From Ferruginibacter sp. (GTDB taxonomy: Bacteria; Bacteroidota; Bacteroidia; Chitinophagales; Chitinophagaceae), in assembly GCA_025362765.1 (NCBI GenBank), contig JANYFI010000264.1, positions 1 to 6,567 of the forward strand: 6,567 nucleotides of DNA, read 5' to 3'. The notes below the pieces were generated by a model. The model did not search any database, had not been told where the DNA came from, and was given only the letters and a program-made list of their open reading frames with translations. Position numbers and translations under genes: made by a program. Shown here piece after piece: positions 1 to 6,559 of this stretch. Numbering within the stretch: position 1 is the first letter of the stretch; the number at the start of each line of letters is the position of its first letter.

Positions 1-1
1 T

Positions 2-25
2 GCACAATGGAATGTGAAGTTTTAA
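2..25 (+). CDS. Possible 3' end of an upstream gene (last 7 codons)
   Basis: One forward frame entering the window reads AQWNVKF and then a TAA stop at 23-25. Alternating hydrophobic residues ending in phenylalanine are typical of the last strand of an outer-membrane beta-barrel, the signal read by the BAM machinery. A hairpin followed by a T-tract starts right at this stop, which fits the end of a transcribed gene. Only seven codons are visible, so the reading is tentative. Another forward frame stays open to position 84, and a gene boundary further upstream cannot be excluded. Confidence 0.35.
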   Translation, partial: AQWNVKF

Positions 26-75
26 AGAGTTTTATTCTTTACCTTTTTTTTAACAGCCTTTCCACTGTACATTCC
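9..75. repeat. Imperfect 12-bp inverted repeat enclosing the hairpin
   Basis: GGAATGTGAAGT (9-20) pairs with ACTGTACATTCC (64-75). The outer seven pairs are perfect, followed by one G-T wobble, one mismatch and three more pairs. The A/T-rich hairpin at 23-41 and its T-run lie between the arms, so the whole block could fold as nested stems. No function is assigned. Confidence 0.35.
23..51 (+). terminator. Candidate intrinsic terminator, A/T-rich stem with T8
   Basis: TAAAGA (23-28) and TCTTTA (36-41) form a perfect 6-bp stem with a 7-base loop. Two C's and a run of eight T's (44-51) follow. The stem is weak, with only one G-C pair, so termination strength is uncertain. The position directly after a possible stop codon supports the call. 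Confidence 0.35.
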
Positions 76-92
76 GTCTTATAACGCAACAG

Positions 93-109
93 TTATCCAC
101 TTATTAACA
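93..109 (+). other. DnaA-box-like 9-mers, overlapping pair
   Basis: TTATCCACT (93-101) differs from the classical DnaA box TTATCCACA only in its last base. A looser copy, TTATTAACA (101-109), overlaps it by one base. An isolated box can be a DnaA regulatory site or chance. There is no cluster of boxes or dnaA gene here, so an origin is not claimed. Confidence 0.2.
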
Positions 110-126
110 ATGGCTTTGGAATAGTG

Positions 127-156
127 TTTGCTTAACTGGCATTATAGTTAATTTTA
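127..156 (+). promoter_or_regulatory. Candidate promoter of the TPR-barrel unit
   Basis: TTTG (127-130) is followed after 18 bases by TAATTTTA (149-156). This matches the Bacteroidota -33 TTTG / -7 TAnnTTTG pattern except for the last base of the -7 element. It would put the transcript start near 162, giving a leader of about 9 bases to the ATG at 171 or about 27 to the ATG at 189. The near-match TAGTGTTTG at 122-130 has one extra base and is a weaker alternative. Confidence 0.35.
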
Positions 157-170
157 CAGTCGGCGATAAA

Positions 171-3100
171 ATGAAAGAAAGAACCAACATGATAAAACCA
201 ACCTGTTTTTTGCTGCTCACTGCAGTGATATGCTGTTTTTCGGCAATTGCACAACCCTCCCATGTTTTTACAGACGCAGAAAAAAAGTTTAAAGACGCAA
301 AAGAGTTGTTTATTAAACAACAATATGCCCTGGCGTATCCCTTGCTGGAAGCGGTAAAGAAGGAATACCCTGATGAACAAAAGAGCAACAATGTTTACCT
401 GCATGATGATGTAAATTATTATTACATCGTGTGTCGTTTAAAAATACGATTACCCATTGCCGAAGAAGAAGCGAAGCAGTATATAGCCTGGGTCAATAAT
501 GAGCCGAGGCTGGAATTGATGAGTTATCACCTGGGCAAATTTTATTTTGTAAAAAATGATTTTGCCAATGCCATCAAATATTACGAACAGGCATCGCTGG
601 ATAACCTGAGCAACGAAGAAATAGCGGATGCGAAATTTGAAATGGCCTATTGCTATTTCAACCTTAAACGTTTTAAAGACGCTAAACCTTTGTTCAATGA
701 AATTCACCAGTTACCCGACAATAAATATTATATTCCAGCCAATTATTATTATGGCTTTTTAAGTTACTACGACCGTAGTTATTCCGAAGCCTTAAAGTCC
801 TTTAAGTTGGTAGAAATGAGAGAGGAGTACAAAGGCGTGGTACCTTACTACATCGCTGAAATCTACTATTTTCAAAATAAAAAAGATGAGAGCCTGCGAT
901 ATGGCGAAAGTACTTTGAGCAGGGGAGGGCTGTACTACGAAAAAGAAATGAAACAGTTATTGGGGCAGATGTATTTTGAAAGAAAAAATTACGGCAAGGC
1001 CTTGCCGTTACTGGAGTATTATGTAACCAATAGCAAGAAGGTAAGCAAAGAAGATTTGTATGAAGTTAGCTATTGTTATTACGAGGCTAAACAACTTGAT
1101 AAGGCCATAAAAGGCTTTAAGCAATTGAGTAATGAAAAAGATTCACTGGGGCAAAATTCTATGTACCTGTTGGGCGATTGTTATTTAAGAACCGGCCAAA
1201 AAGCCAATGCCAGAACGGCTTTTCAGTATTGCGCCAACAACAGCAGCAATAAACAGCAGCAGGAAATTTCCCTCTTCAACTATGCAAAATTATCATACGA
1301 CCTGGGTTACCAGGATGTGGCATTAAATGAAATGAGAAAATTTTTAAACAACTACCCCAATTCAACCTATAACAACGAAGCCAGAGAAATTTTGGTAGGT
1401 CTGCTGGCCAGCACCAATAACTTTAGTGATGCACTTGCTTTATATGAGTCGTTTGGTAAACCAACGGCTTCTATGCAAAGTGTATATCCGCGTATTTTGT
1501 ATGGCCGGGCGGTGGAGTATTTTAACGATCAGCAGATAGCGCAGGCAGATGACCTTTTTACAAAAATTCTCAAATTGCCCTCTTCTTCTGTAACGCCTTA
1601 TGCCAACTTCTGGAAAGGAGAAATTGCTTACCGCATTCCGGATTATGATGCAGCTATCCGTTATTTATCAGTCTACCTGCAAAGTGGTGCTATTGCCCAG
1701 GGAGAAGCAACACCAGCTACAGCAAAATATGATTTAGGCTATTGCTGGATGAAAAAAGAAGGATACAAACAATCCCTGGCGAATTTTGAGGCGATAGCTA
1801 AATCCAATAGTACGGCTACTACCGTTGAACAGGATGCATATGTAAGAACAGCCGATGATTATTTTATGCTAAAGGATTTTTCGAAAGCAAACAGTATGTA
1901 CGATATTGTTATCAACAATGCATTGCCACAAAGTGATTACGCCATGTTTCAAAAAGCAATGATCGCAGGCATTAAAAGTGCAACAGGAAAAATCAGTGGT
2001 CTCAATAGCCTCACCCGGTTATACCCTCAAAGCAGCCTTGTGCCAGACGCTACCATGGAAGTAGCTAACAGCTATATGGCTGATGAAAAATTCAGCGAAG
2101 CGATTCCATATCTAACCAAAGTCTTAAATTATCCCAACGCCGGTGGCTTAAAGCCCAAGGCGTATTTAAAGCTCGGACTTAGTTACTATAATCTGGATAA
2201 AAACGATGAGGCGCTCACAAATTATCAGCAGCTTATGCAGCAATACCCGCAATCTGCAGAAGCAGATGAAGCACTGGACAACATCAAAAATATTTATGTA
2301 GCAGCAGGCAAGCCAAATGAGTATGTAGAGTTGATGCGAAAAAACGGAAAAAATATTTCAGCAACGGAAGCGGAAGGCCTTACATATGGTGCTGCTGAAC
2401 TAAAATACAATAACAATGATTGCGTCGGTGCAATTGCCGGATTTACCAATTATTTGTCCCGCTTTCCTGCAGGAGCATCTGTACTGGAAGCCAATTTTTT
2501 CAGAAGTGAATGTTACAACAAAAACAAAGACTGGACCAATGCGTTGACAGGATATAATTATGTTAGCGGCAGAGGCATCAACAAATATTTTGAAAGAGCA
2601 ACATTGTCTGCCAGTAGTATTTACTATTTTGAATTGAAGGATTACACCAGCGCAAAGAAAAGTTTTGAGTTGCTTCGGTCGGGCGCTGTTAACCAGGATA
2701 ACCAGCTGGAAGCGGCGAGGGGCCTGGTTAGGTGCGATTATCAGCTAAAGGAATATGACCAGGCCAATGAGGTGGCCAAGGATTTATTAAAGGGCAAAGG
2801 AATTAGTACAGATGATAAATCAATCGCTTTTTTAGTGTTGGGTAAATCCCAGCAAAAGAGCAATGATTGCAATGGGGCTATTGCTTCTTTTAAATCATGT
2901 GCAGCCATCAATAAATCAGCCTGGGGAGCACAAGCCCGCTATGAAATTGCCAGCTGTTTGTTTAGCCTGGGCAATTATACGGCGTCAGAAAAAGCTGCAC
3001 AGGTTGTAATAAAGGAAACCAGCAGTTACGATTACTGGATTACCAGCGGCTACATTTTACTTGGTGATATTTTTATGCAGCAGAAAGATTTTTTCAATGC

Positions 3101-3218
3101 CAAAGCAACCTATCAAAGTGTGGCGCAAAATTCCACTATCCCCGAATTAAAAACGACTGCCCAGCAAAAATTAGATAAAGCACTGGCAGCAGAAAAAGAA
3201 TTGTCAAAAGTAAATTAA
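171..3218 (+). CDS. Secreted TPR-repeat protein, periplasmic scaffold
   Basis: The 1015-residue product begins with a signal peptide: hydrophobic core at residues 11-24 and a likely signal peptidase I site Ala-Ile-Ala|Gln at 27/28. The mature part, from about residue 36 to 985, is a near-continuous array of some 20 or more 34-residue TPR-like helical hairpins. Clear examples are at 118-150, 154-187, 262-290, 295-325, 628-655, 665-695, 774-800, 885-912 and 959-985. Several end in the YPxS or FPxG turns common in BamD- and CpoB-like TPR proteins. A charged Lys/Glu/Ala tail closes it. No catalytic domain is visible, so a scaffold or protein-binding role in the periplasm or at the inner face of the outer membrane is inferred. 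An ATG at 189 (Met7) would give a more compact signal peptide and may be the true start. The mature protein has about twelve cysteines. It lies 56 bases upstream of the barrel gene with no terminator between, so co-transcription is likely. Confidence 0.9.
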   Translation: MKERTNMIKPTCFLLLTAVICCFSAIAQPSHVFTDAEKKFKDAKELFIKQQYALAYPLLEAVKKEYPDEQKSNNVYLHDDVNYYYIVCRLKIRLPIAEEEAKQYIAWVNNEPRLELMSYHLGKFYFVKNDFANAIKYYEQASLDNLSNEEIADAKFEMAYCYFNLKRFKDAKPLFNEIHQLPDNKYYIPANYYYGFLSYYDRSYSEALKSFKLVEMREEYKGVVPYYIAEIYYFQNKKDESLRYGESTLSRGGLYYEKEMKQLLGQMYFERKNYGKALPLLEYYVTNSKKVSKEDLYEVSYCYYEAKQLDKAIKGFKQLSNEKDSLGQNSMYLLGDCYLRTGQKANARTAFQYCANNSSNKQQQEISLFNYAKLSYDLGYQDVALNEMRKFLNNYPNSTYNNEAREILVGLLASTNNFSDALALYESFGKPTASMQSVYPRILYGRAVEYFNDQQIAQADDLFTKILKLPSSSVTPYANFWKGEIAYRIPDYDAAIRYLSVYLQSGAIAQGEATPATAKYDLGYCWMKKEGYKQSLANFEAIAKSNSTATTVEQDAYVRTADDYFMLKDFSKANSMYDIVINNALPQSDYAMFQKAMIAGIKSATGKISGLNSLTRLYPQSSLVPDATMEVANSYMADEKFSEAIPYLTKVLNYPNAGGLKPKAYLKLGLSYYNLDKNDEALTNYQQLMQQYPQSAEADEALDNIKNIYVAAGKPNEYVELMRKNGKNISATEAEGLTYGAAELKYNNNDCVGAIAGFTNYLSRFPAGASVLEANFFRSECYNKNKDWTNALTGYNYVSGRGINKYFERATLSASSIYYFELKDYTSAKKSFELLRSGAVNQDNQLEAARGLVRCDYQLKEYDQANEVAKDLLKGKGISTDDKSIAFLVLGKSQQKSNDCNGAIASFKSCAAINKSAWGAQARYEIASCLFSLGNYTASEKAAQVVIKETSSYDYWITSGYILLGDIFMQQKDFFNAKATYQSVAQNSTIPELKTTAQQKLDKALAAEKELSKVN

Positions 3219-3274
3219 GGATAAATAGCCCTTACATTTTATTAAAAAGAATAGCTTTAAAACCTTACACAAGC

Positions 3275-4912
3275 ATGCGCACAAAAAGTATAATAACCTG
3301 TTTATTTTGCCTGACTGTTGCCAACAGTTATGCCCAGAAAGATACGGCTAAAAAGCAAACCATTGATATCACTTCCAGCTATAAACCGGTATTGCGCAAT
3401 GCGGTGAAAATTAATTTTTCTGCCACCAATTTAATTGCCGATACTTCTAAACAGGTGGCACCCTATGCTATCCCTGCACAAAATTTATTTTATACATATC
3501 AGCCAATGGCTTTAAAACCGCTGGCATTAACGCAGGACACCAGCCTTGATCTGGGCACCCGTAATTTCCTGAAAGCCGGCTTCGGTAATTATACAACTCC
3601 TTATATCAATGCAGGCTTTAGTTTTGGGGATGGTAAAACAAGCCTGATGAATGTATATGCTGATTATATTTCATCCAAAGGAAAAATTAAAAACCAGGAT
3701 TACAGTAAAGTAAACGTAAAGGCAAGCGGCAGTTATTTTACCGGCAAAAATGAAGCGTATGGCAGTGTTGGTATCAGCCAGTATGATTACTACCTGTATG
3801 GTTACAATCACGCACTATATGCATACAATAAGCAGGACGTATTGCAGCGGCTTACCACTGTAAAACTATTGGCAGGGTTTCGCAATAAAGAGCAGACTGA
3901 GTTGGGTATAAATTATAATCCAACTGTAGAGATCAATGTGTTTGGCAACCGGAAACAGGCAACTGAAAGTTCGCTGCTGATTAATGCCCCGGTAGAAAAA
4001 GCATTGGGCGATGAGTTTTCAGTGAAAGTAGCCGCCAAAGCAGATTTAACTACCTATACCACCCAAAATTTCATACCCAATAATTATAAATTCAACAATA
4101 ATATTTTTTCTATAGCTCCGGAATTAGTCTATACTACAGAAAGTTTATCATTGCATGGCGGCATAACCCCTGTGTGGGACAATGGCCAACTGAGCGTACT
4201 GCCAAACATTTATGGTGAAGCACAGATACCCGATAAACCTTTTTTGGTACAGGCGGGATTGACTGGTCGTTTTATAAAAAATAGTTATCAGCATTTAACC
4301 GATGTTAACCCTTACCTGGCGCCGGTAACAACCGCACAGCTTAATACAAAGGAAATAGAATTGTATGGTGGTATTAAAGCTTCTGTTGGCAAGCATTTTA
4401 ATTTTAGCGCCAAGGCCGGCTTACTGAGTTATAAAAATTTGCCCTTTTATATAAATGATACAGCGGGTGATTTAAAATCTTTTAAAATTAGTAATGAAAG
4501 TAAGGTAACCGACCTTCGCATACACGGTGATATTAGTTATATAAGTCAGGATAAATTTACACTTACCGGCGGATTAACTTTAAATGGATATACCGGCATG
4601 CATGATAATAAGAAAGCATGGGGCACAATCCCTTTGCAAATTGATGGCGCTCTTCGCTGGTGGGCTTTTAAGCAGGTAATGATCAAGAGTGATTTTACTG
4701 CGTACACCGGATCGTCCTACTTACTCCCAGGCAACATTAATAAAACCCTGGGCGGTGCTGCAGACCTTAGTGCAGGTGCTGAAGTATCTATAAACAAAAA
4801 TATCAGCGCCTGGCTGGATATTAATAATATTTTCAACAATAAATACCAGCGATGGTATGGGTATGAAGTATATGGTACCAACTTGTTGATTGGGGTGCTG
4901 CTTAAATTTTAA
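3275..4912 (+). CDS. Outer-membrane beta-barrel, TonB-receptor-like, plugless
   Basis: The 545-residue product has a signal peptide (core at residues 6-16) with likely cleavage Ser-Tyr-Ala|Gln at 20/21. Residues 21 to about 90 are a non-barrel lead containing SSYKPVLRNAVKINF and a Tyr/Pro-rich stretch (YTYQPMALKPLAL). From about 95 to the end the sequence alternates polar and hydrophobic residues with many aromatic girdle residues, as in beta-barrels. The C-terminus, NNIFNNKYQRWYGY followed by a final strand ending LLKF, closely resembles the end of TonB-dependent receptors, and the terminal Phe is the usual BAM signal. It is shorter than true TonB-dependent receptors, and I see neither a plug domain nor a TonB box, so TonB-driven import is doubtful. 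Automated pipelines would probably label it 'TonB-dependent receptor'. Its place behind the TPR gene suggests that the two products form an envelope complex. The substrate is unknown. Confidence 0.85.
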   Translation: MRTKSIITCLFCLTVANSYAQKDTAKKQTIDITSSYKPVLRNAVKINFSATNLIADTSKQVAPYAIPAQNLFYTYQPMALKPLALTQDTSLDLGTRNFLKAGFGNYTTPYINAGFSFGDGKTSLMNVYADYISSKGKIKNQDYSKVNVKASGSYFTGKNEAYGSVGISQYDYYLYGYNHALYAYNKQDVLQRLTTVKLLAGFRNKEQTELGINYNPTVEINVFGNRKQATESSLLINAPVEKALGDEFSVKVAAKADLTTYTTQNFIPNNYKFNNNIFSIAPELVYTTESLSLHGGITPVWDNGQLSVLPNIYGEAQIPDKPFLVQAGLTGRFIKNSYQHLTDVNPYLAPVTTAQLNTKEIELYGGIKASVGKHFNFSAKAGLLSYKNLPFYINDTAGDLKSFKISNESKVTDLRIHGDISYISQDKFTLTGGLTLNGYTGMHDNKKAWGTIPLQIDGALRWWAFKQVMIKSDFTAYTGSSYLLPGNINKTLGGAADLSAGAEVSINKNISAWLDINNIFNNKYQRWYGYEVYGTNLLIGVLLKF

Positions 4913-4920
4913 AACATATT

Positions 4921-4982
4921 CTGCGAAAGTACTATCATGGTAAACTGATTGAATTTATCCCTTTTTTTGCAGCGGTTTTTTT
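4921..4982 (+). terminator. Candidate terminator after the barrel gene
   Basis: CTGCGAAAG (4921-4929) can pair in RNA with TTTTTGCAG (4964-4972), giving nine pairs including two G-U wobbles. CGG and seven T's (4976-4982) follow. The loop of 34 bases is long for an intrinsic terminator, which lowers confidence, but the site lies just past the stop codon and before the next promoter. Confidence 0.3.
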
Positions 4983-5001
4983 ATTGTATTGCCTATCTTT
5001 G
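4966..5001 (+). promoter_or_regulatory. Promoter of the HU/CCDC81-like gene
   Basis: TATCTTTG (4994-5001) is a perfect match to the Bacteroidota -7 element TAnnTTTG. TTTG at 4966-4969 could serve as the -33 element, though the 24-base spacer is slightly long. Transcription would start near 5006-5008, only about ten bases before the ATG at 5018, so the mRNA would have a very short leader with no room for a normal ribosome-binding site. Confidence 0.6.
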
Positions 5002-5012
5002 AGCAATACAAT
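4983..5012. promoter_or_regulatory. Perfect 10-bp inverted repeat around the -7 element
   Basis: ATTGTATTGC (4983-4992) and GCAATACAAT (5003-5012) are exact reverse complements separated by ten bases. The spacer holds the -7 element TATCTTTG with one base on each side. The arm centres are 20 bp apart, about two helical turns, which suits a dimeric helix-turn-helix regulator, and the right arm covers the expected transcript start. It is not followed by a T-run, so it does not look like a terminator. An operator is inferred; no regulator is encoded in the window. Confidence 0.5.
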
Positions 5013-5017
5013 TTATC

Positions 5018-5581
5018 ATGGAATACCTGATAGCGCCTACACTTTTTCTGAAAAAAATATGCCGTTTACCGGGCATTGGAACATTGTCTATCATTCAGCA
5101 TCCCACGATGAGTGACAGGGTTGGGGAAAAGTTAACAGCACCGGAACCATTTATTTATTTTGCTGCGCCGAGGGAAAATGAAGAAAATACTTTCAATGAA
5201 TTTACCGCGCTGAGCGAGCTGATGAAAAATGATATTGAGAGCAATGGCCGGATCGTGCTGCCAGGTATAGGTGAATTTGTTAAAAATGAAAACGGCGGCA
5301 TTGATTTTATTGCATGGCATATCAATCCCCTGTTTATGCCAGAAGTAAATGCAAAAAGAGTAATCAGGCAAAAGGAAGAACATACGTTATTGGTGGGAGA
5401 TAAAGAAACAACCAATACCAAAATGAGTGGTTACTACCAGGAAGAAGTGCTTATGCCACAAATACAGAAAGACCGTTGGTGGGTTTGGGCAATAATACTT
5501 GGCTTGATTGCATTAGCAACAATAATAATCTACCTGTCGCAAAACGGATTTAACTTATTGGGCAATGATATAAATCTTTAA
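5018..5581 (+). CDS. HU/CCDC81-like membrane-anchored protein
   Basis: The 187-residue product carries the same short motif twice: LPGIGTL at residues 17-23 and LPGIGEF at 81-87. Each follows a predicted helix, as in the HU-like CCDC81 domains of Bacteroidota proteins (typically VPGFGGF). It therefore appears to have two such units, at about 1-55 and 62-110. A hydrophilic linker (111-153) leads to a single membrane helix at 154-173 (WWVWAIILGLIALATIIIYL) and a 14-residue tail. Lys151 and Arg153 before the helix predict a cytoplasmic N-terminus and a periplasmic tail. Known family members often continue into a SPOR domain that binds peptidoglycan; here nothing follows the helix. HU-type DNA binding is not certain, since CCDC81 units may bind protein instead. 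The start is fixed by the -7 element just upstream and by the need for the first motif; the ATG at 5108 would remove it. The gene has its own promoter and converges with the cyclase gene. Confidence 0.75.
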   Translation: MEYLIAPTLFLKKICRLPGIGTLSIIQHPTMSDRVGEKLTAPEPFIYFAAPRENEENTFNEFTALSELMKNDIESNGRIVLPGIGEFVKNENGGIDFIAWHINPLFMPEVNAKRVIRQKEEHTLLVGDKETTNTKMSGYYQEEVLMPQIQKDRWWVWAIILGLIALATIIIYLSQNGFNLLGNDINL

Positions 5582-5615
5582 ACAAGAAATCCTCTTAAAT
5601 TTCCTTATCTCCCCA

Positions 5616-5640
5616 ATCAAAAAATCTTTGATAATATTTT
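5616..5640 (+). terminator. Weak candidate terminator of the HU/CCDC81-like gene
   Basis: ATCAAA (5616-5621) and TTTGAT (5627-5632) make a perfect 6-bp stem with a 5-base loop, followed by AATATTTT. It lies 35 bases after the stop codon at 5581. The stem is A/T-rich and the T-run is broken, so this is a weak call. Confidence 0.25.
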
Positions 5641-5658
5641 CTGCTGGTTCATTTTTCG

Positions 5659-5673
5659 CCGTTACTTCAACGG
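5659..5673. repeat. Small hairpin between the convergent genes
   Basis: CCGTT (5659-5663) and AACGG (5669-5673) form a 5-bp stem with a 5-base loop midway between the two convergent stop codons. It could slow polymerase from either side, but no good T-run follows on either strand. A wider pair, CCCAATC (5612-5618) and GATTGGG (5695-5701), encloses it and the A/T-rich hairpin. Confidence 0.25.
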
Positions 5674-5708
5674 TTATCATTTAACACCAAAAGCGATTGG
5701 GTTTTAAT

Positions 5709-6527
5709 TTATTGATTGATATAAGCTTCGAACATTTTAGGCCAGCGTTTGCCGGTGATGTACATTTTTTTACTTATGCTGTCGTACGCAATACCATTTA
5801 ACACGTCAGTCCTTTCCGGAATAAATTCATTTTTAAAGTACTGATCTTTCAATCCTGGTAAATCAATTCTGCCCACCACGTTGCCATTGGCGGGATCAAT
5901 CTTTACAATAAAATCAGACTGGTATACATTGGCAAAAACATAACCATTGATCAGTTCGAGTTCGTTCAGGTTATTCACCGGCCCGATATTATCTCTTACC
6001 TGAACGGTAGTTCTTACTTTAAAATTTTCAGGGTTTACAAAATATAAATTTGCTGATCCATCACTAATAATAAGTTCTGTATTGTTGTGCGTAATACCCC
6101 AGCCTTCATAGGGCCAGTTAAGTGTTTGTATAGGCTTATCAATATTGTTCAGGTCGTACACATTTACAAGGTGGCTTTGCCAGGTAAGCTGGTAAATTTT
6201 ATTATTAAATATTGTGATGCCTTCACCAAAAATTTTATTGGTACCCATCATATGCTTGTGCTCTACCTTGCCGGTTTTTATGTCTGTAATTCGCAGGGAA
6301 GAAGTTTCATAGTCTCCTGTGCCTTCATATAATTTACCATTGTAAATTTCCAGGCCTTGTGTATAAGCACTTGTATCATGCGGATAAATGCCAATGATAT
6401 TTAAATTAATATTTTGCGGGGCAGCAATGCCTGTAGGGGGTGTTTCTGCAATAGCCGTTTCGGTTTCCGTATTGTTATTACAAGCTGAAAACAGCACTAC
6501 AGACGCTAATAAGAAATACTTTATCAT
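5709..6527 (-). CDS. Glutaminyl-peptide cyclotransferase (type I), lipoprotein
   Basis: The enzyme turns N-terminal glutamine of peptides into pyroglutamate, releasing ammonia. With the ATG at 6527 it has 272 residues: a lipoprotein signal ending LFSA|C (Cys16), an Asn/Thr/Glu-rich linker to about residue 40, then the five-bladed propeller fold of plant-type and bacterial cyclases. Family motifs are all present: YPHDTSAYTQGLE (48-60), FGEGIT (100-105), LTW (114-116), EGWGIT (141-146), SDGS (155-158), LNELE (187-191), VLNGIAYD (242-249) and TGKRWPKMFE (258-267). One difference is Tyr202 in ANVYQSD, where I recall many relatives having Trp. The lipid anchor places it in the periplasm or on a membrane face, where exported substrates appear. 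A TTG at 6554 in the same frame would add nine residues, but that TTG is part of the -7 element, so transcription begins after it and ATG 6527 is preferred. It is monocistronic here and convergent with the HU/CCDC81-like gene. Confidence 0.93.
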   Translation of the reverse strand: MIKYFLLASVVLFSACNNNTETETAIAETPPTGIAAPQNINLNIIGIYPHDTSAYTQGLEIYNGKLYEGTGDYETSSLRITDIKTGKVEHKHMMGTNKIFGEGITIFNNKIYQLTWQSHLVNVYDLNNIDKPIQTLNWPYEGWGITHNNTELIISDGSANLYFVNPENFKVRTTVQVRDNIGPVNNLNELELINGYVFANVYQSDFIVKIDPANGNVVGRIDLPGLKDQYFKNEFIPERTDVLNGIAYDSISKKMYITGKRWPKMFEAYINQ

Positions 6528-6551
6528 TAATATAAAAATTCTGTTGAGGCG

Positions 6552-6559
6552 CAAAAATA
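6552..6559 (-). promoter_or_regulatory. -7 promoter element of the cyclase gene
   Basis: On the minus strand this reads TATTTTTG, a perfect TAnnTTTG match. It predicts a transcript start near 6545-6547 and a leader of about 18-20 bases before ATG 6527. The matching -33 element would lie beyond the end of the window. Confidence 0.55.

Noticed and set aside
22..72. Minus-strand 16-codon frame with a basic product (MYSGKAVKKKVKNKTL)
   Set aside because: The Lys-rich stretch is mostly the complement of the T-run in the candidate terminator. No promoter or recognisable family supports it.
104..404. Minus-strand frames of about 90 codons opposite the start of the TPR gene
   Set aside because: They run antisense to a clear signal peptide and TPR array, have no promoter, and resemble no family.
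3252..3259. TAGCTTTA as a -7 element for the barrel gene alone
   Set aside because: The last base is wrong, no TTTG lies at a proper distance upstream, and the 56-base gap without a terminator fits co-transcription better.
3275..4912. A genuine TonB-dependent nutrient receptor
   Set aside because: No plug domain or TonB box is visible, and the length suits a barrel alone. The similarity lies in the barrel strands and C-terminus.
5132..5421. Minus-strand frames of 83-88 codons inside the HU/CCDC81-like gene
   Set aside because: They are antisense to a gene with a well-matched promoter, two motif repeats and a membrane helix, and their translations show no domain.
5612..5701. CCCAATC/GATTGGG as the stem of one large structured RNA
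   Set aside because: Seven pairs across 76 bases are easily found by chance, and the two genes read this region from opposite strands.
6087..6332. Plus-strand 81-codon frame opposite the cyclase
   Set aside because: It lies fully antisense to conserved cyclase motifs, with no -7 element found for it.
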